DNA of 64,000 nucleotides from Perca fluviatilis (lineage: Eukaryota; Chordata; Actinopteri; Perciformes; Percidae). How positions within the stretch are numbered: the stretch's first letter is position 1; every line of letters starts with the position of its first letter. The stretch is from positions 29,095,215-29,159,214 of the forward strand of contig NC_053127.1 in assembly GCF_010015445.1 (NCBI RefSeq), written 5' to 3'. Of this stretch, positions 60,390 to 64,000 are shown in pieces. Under the pieces are notes generated by a model. That model did not search any database. It was not told the DNA's origin and worked only from the letters and a program-made list of their open reading frames with translations. A program made the position numbers and the translations under genes.

Positions 60390-60400
<11 letters not shown>
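59400..60400 (-). mobile_element. LINE reverse-transcriptase fragment, minus strand
   Basis: Read on the minus strand from about 60,383, the translation resembles the start of a LINE reverse transcriptase: KEVHDTILKMKDSAADHDEI, LVKKVASSIVEPLTRVF and LSLKTGVV. This is followed, after frame changes, by FKSGDSTQFTNY, ISVSPCFSKVLE and HQYGFRK. Homology continues toward 59,600 in decayed form. Stops and shifts show it is dead. The likely group is L2/CR1/Rex-like. Confidence 0.65.

Positions 60401-60438
<38 letters not shown>
60394..60438. repeat. (AT)n microsatellite
   Basis: About 22 AT units at the edge of the LINE fragment. Confidence 0.95.
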
Positions 60439-60439
<1 letters not shown>

Positions 60440-60442
<3 letters not shown>

Positions 60443-63400
60443 GGCCAATGAGGGACCAATATTTACAAAAAGTAATTGAAATTATTTACTATGTACAATG
60501 GGTTAGTAAAGCTTTAACACCATCTAATAACTGCATATGGAATAGTTGCGTTGGCCTTTTTCTTATTCAATAATTCTTAGTTAAGTTCCCATGGGGTTTT
60601 TATATCATTACGGGATTTAAAAAAAAAATGTCAGTAAAGTAAGTATAGATCAGAGGTTTTGGTGATTAATAAATATGCTCTCAGTGAGTCACATTACTGG
60701 TCGCACCGCTGTGAAACAGCTGAGCCAATCACAGTGACGCATGACGACAACAGCTTAAAACGTTAAAGGTAAAACCACCATCATCCTCATTATACTGTAT
60801 ATTGGTGCTTTAAGGCATTAAAAACATTAGCATATGGTAGTTGGCTTGGTTGGAATGGAATTGTTGACTTGACAGTGATCATAGAGGTAAATGGTTACTG
60901 ACCTTTTAATTGCCAAATACATAACCAAGTGAATGTATATTTGTCCTGCACAGATAAGGTGGTTTTGTCTATATCTACATTTCTTCGATATAAAAAGAAT
61001 CTTGTTTTGCCTGATCAAAGAACAAGGGCAGACAAGTGAGATGGTGGTTTCTCTCAGATCTTCCCTCCGCCCCATCTTCTTCGACCGGTAGAAGCTGACA
61101 GGATTGATTACACAGAGCAGGAGCACTTTGTCAGGCATGAATGCATTTTTCACAATGTGTTGCTAGGAACAAAGGGACACTATTTAAGCTTTCATAACAC
61201 CCTCTAAAACTTTTGATTTCCCCCTCGGTTGAGCAGAAAATGTCAGGAAGACAGCGATTTAAAATTAATTGGCAGCATGTCAACGGTCTATTTACATTTT
61301 ATTCTTTTTAAAGATGCAATTAATTACAAGAGCTGAAGAAATCTGCAGAGAGATGAGATGAGTTGCGTTAGTTGCCCTCCTCCCTGCAGACTGTCTCGTG
61401 CTCTAAGGGAGTGTAGGCAGGCTTGTCAATTAACCACAGACTAGAAAGACCCAAAGCTCCCATGTTTCAGCAGGTAAGAAAAGCCCCAAATTTAAAGTGC
61501 CAGGCAGCAGATGTAACAGACAGACAGTAGCATGTGGTTTGCATACTTTTGTGCTTCAAGCTACACTTAGAAGATGCAACAAAAATGTTTTCTTTCAAGA
61601 GTTTTGTAACTCCAGGAAACTATTGCAAATTGGATGCAGGGAAGGCATAATCTGAAAGTGCTGCATGCAATAACTTAAGGGCCCCTATTGGTTCTGCTTT
61701 TATCGTCAAATTAGCTTTTCTCCAATGTATAACTAACAGGACTGAACCAGGAAAATGTGTTTGAAGTCATGTTAACATAAAGTCTGTCTGGCATTCATCA
61801 TCATCATCACGGAGCAGTTACATTGACATTCCACAGTCTTCCCTGTCTAGACTCTTGGACTATTATATCACAGAAATTAACAAAACACAGTACACATTCA
61901 GTAAAAGAAATGAGGCAATGACGCGTCTGTGTCTGGCAAAATCACCTTGTTGCTATGTTGATTTCTTTGAAAGCATGCTTTTTTCTTATTTTGATTTAAC
62001 TGCAGAGTCTTACATTTAAGTTGCAAATGCTTTGTTCTCCAGAATCTCCACTTCTGAAATGTGGCTCCACTTTTTCTCTTCGCCTTGGGATGCCCATAAT
62101 AACCTGTTCCTCCCGCCGCTGGCCTCCCCAGACTTTCACAGAGAGACCCATGTCACAACAAAGGAAGGGTTTGGCTCTATCATTTCTTTTAATGCTAAAA
62201 CACAAAGTGACGCTGTCAGAAATACCCCGAGGCAAAATACAGAGTATTTCTGTTCCTGCCCCTCTTCCCCCAAGCGACCATAAACATGGCGACAGCACCC
62301 AGGAGTTGCTGCAGAGCTTTTTTAAAAGCAACATATGCTTTTGTACTGGAAATACATTAGTCATAAGTGGAAGGAGAGGGAGGGAGGGAGGGAGGGAGGG
62401 GGGCAATTGAAGTTTTGCAATAACATCTCAAATGCCCCACATTTCCACTCTAGCAGTAAGTATGGAAAAGTTTGAGAAGAAAGAGAAAGTTTGATGTAAG
62501 AACATAAAAAGAATAATGCTAGACACCTCGGGAGCTTGCTCGCTTCGCACATTCCTGTGAAGACCAAAGAGGGCCTTTTTAAAAACCTTGTATAATTGAT
62601 TCCACCCAGAGGTAACCCAAGGCAATCACCTACCCCACCAAAAGTGAACACTAAAGCCTTGTGTAAAGAGCGCCTGTTTTTGTGCCATGCTATTGCTCTC
62701 CAGTCCCTGCCATCTTTTCTAGTGGAGCTTTCATCTGTGAGGCTGAATAACTGTGAAGTGATGCAAAGCTGAATAAACATTGTCTCAATAGGTGATTGAT
62801 GGATCAATTTGAGTCCCTCGTTTCCTAGCGCTTGTGGCGGCATTCACATTGATTATGTTGCCTGTGATCGCTGGCCAAAATACAGTCCTTGAAATGAGTA
62901 TGTCTGTTGGAAAACGTCCAGCACTGCCTCAGTCAAACAGATGGCTCCCAATGCTGCAGTCATATCCATATTAATGGCGTGATTACAATGCATTACAATC
63001 GAGAGATTTTGTCATTAATGTTGTGATTTAAAAAGCAATTATGGGTTTTGATTATCCTTCACCGCAGCTATAGGTGTGTGTGTGTGTTGCTTTGCCGATG
63101 GGCCCATAGAGATGGCAGATTGATACCTCAGCTGAGGACTGTGTTTAGCCTGTCTGACTGACACCTAATGAGCTGAAATAGTATCTGCATAATGATGAAG
63201 GGGAGCAGCATTCAGCAAGGATGAGAGTGAAGAATATGAAGATGGTCATAAGTGCGTTATTGTTGGTGAGACTGGATGTTATGCAGATATTGACCTGTTG
63301 GTGGTTGATGGGAATGTATTTTGCATTTGTGGGTGGATTGTGTTTTTTGCTTTGTTTTTCCCAGAGATAAGATTGCTGGGAGAAAACACGGAAGGCTTCA
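60440..63400. other. Non-coding region with possible conserved elements
   Basis: No coding exon was supported. Segments near 61,240-61,440 and 62,930-63,250 are complex and carry AATTAATT/GCAATTA homeodomain-type motifs (AAAATTAATTGGCAGCATG, GATGCAATTAATTACAAG), the look of a vertebrate conserved non-coding element. A short (AGGG)n run lies at 62,379-62,401. Confidence 0.25.
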
Positions 63401-63404
63401 CTTT

Positions 63405-63570
63405 TGGCATGATTCCAGGGATGGCAATGTCAGTCTTATTGTTTGTTTCAAAACTTTGGTCCAGACTGAAATATCTCAACAACTGTTACGGATGTTTATA
63501 AAGGTTTTTACAGATATCCATGGTGCCCATAGGATGAAAGCTAATGACTTTGGTGATAGAGGTATCCACA
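63405..63570 (+). repeat. Fish interspersed repeat fragment
   Basis: Contains ACTTTGGTCCAGACTGAAAT, ATCTCAACAACTGTTACGGA, ATGGTGCCCATAGGATGAAA and CTAATGACTTTGGTGATAGA, the same family as 58,776-59,395. Confidence 0.6.
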
Positions 63571-63727
63571 GATGGGCTATACCCAAAACCTAGAACCTGA
63601 GACCCAACCCGCGAGCCGTATGGGTTTGGATTCACAGTTTATATGGTCAACTGAGTCCGGGTCGAGTTCTATTACCTCAGGTCCCGGGTCTGTTTAACAT
63701 TACTGTATATGTAGGCTAATACCTAGG

Positions 63728-64000
63728 GTTGGGCATCGTTTTGATTTTAACAATCCTGATTACGATTCTTCCTGTCGATTCTAATTCTAATCGATTCTCG
63801 ATTACGATCCTTTGAAGGGTAGAGTTAAAATGGGTCACTTGCTTATTTCACAGATAAGAGGAAAATGTAATTTCTTTTCAATGGTGATTTACAGTTTTAC
63901 CGGGCTTTTTAAACGTAAAATAAAACCACACTTTAGAGTGCCACTTATACCCAATTTCCACCAACTGCGGAACGCCTAAAAGTGGTTACACACCAACCAG
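63728..64000. mobile_element. hAT-like element, left end only (runs off the window)
   Basis: Starts AGGGTTGGGCATCGTTTTGA, followed by repeated ATTCTAATCGATTCTCGATT motifs, the style of abundant fish non-autonomous elements. The opposite end is not present before the window stops. Confidence 0.5.

Noticed and set aside
62361..62843. 160-aa minus-strand open frame
   Set aside because: The translation matches no family I know, its C-terminal part is the (AGGG)n run read as Pro/Ser, and there is no supporting splice or promoter context.
54600..64000. BRIP1 coding exons downstream of INTS2
   Set aside because: I looked for the helicase motifs (YPSQLAMM, TGSGKSL) in the open frames and found none. 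Only a possible non-coding first exon remains.

Overview
The window is vertebrate nuclear DNA, almost certainly from a teleost fish. Two large multi-exon genes with ordinary GT-AG splicing lie head-to-tail on the + strand in a background of fish-type repeats: hAT-like elements with 8-bp target duplications, a Tc1/mariner element, a tRNA-derived SINE, L2/CR1-like LINE fragments and long CA/GT microsatellites. A spiny-rayed (percomorph) fish is my guess from the repeat mix. The species cannot be named from the sequence.

Region 1 (1-27,680): the 3' two-thirds of MED13, the Mediator kinase-module subunit. I could place 21 coding exons (689-26,691). Their phases agree from first to last, giving 1,496 codons plus a stop with no frameshift. 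The gene's 5' end lies upstream of the window. The protein ends in the MID/PIWI-like and Med13_C regions, and the 3' UTR runs to a poly(A) signal near 27,651. The introns hold a minus-strand LINE 3' end, a hAT-like element, a possible piggyBac-like element, two MITE-like elements and a tRNA-SINE.

Region 2 (about 27,680-29,380): a short intergenic gap of about 1.7 kb.

Region 3 (about 29,380-54,580): a complete INTS2 gene (Integrator complex subunit 2). It has a probable non-coding first exon and 24 coding exons encoding 1,211 aa, close to the ~1,204 aa of the human protein. Its introns carry a three-level transposon nest (33,838-36,155), a hAT-like element with a perfect 30-bp hairpin (40,430-41,010), and two different transposon families on either side of one exon that share an inverted internal core (47,957-48,553 and 49,151-49,931).

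Region 4 (about 54,580-64,000): no protein-coding exon could be supported. A CpG-containing promoter-like stretch with a TCTCGCGA core and an exon-like block ending in a good splice donor (54,740-55,098) sits just past INTS2. In human, BRIP1 begins at the equivalent place. The rest is diverged repeats, a LINE reverse-transcriptase fragment on the - strand and non-repetitive sequence that may include conserved non-coding elements.

MED13 and INTS2 both act in RNA polymerase II transcription: MED13 docks the CDK8 module on Mediator, and INTS2 is part of the Integrator core. The order and orientation match human 17q23. I found no prokaryote-type system, CRISPR array, virus or undescribed multi-gene system. 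The most novel material is the transposon architecture and its possible effect on INTS2 splicing.
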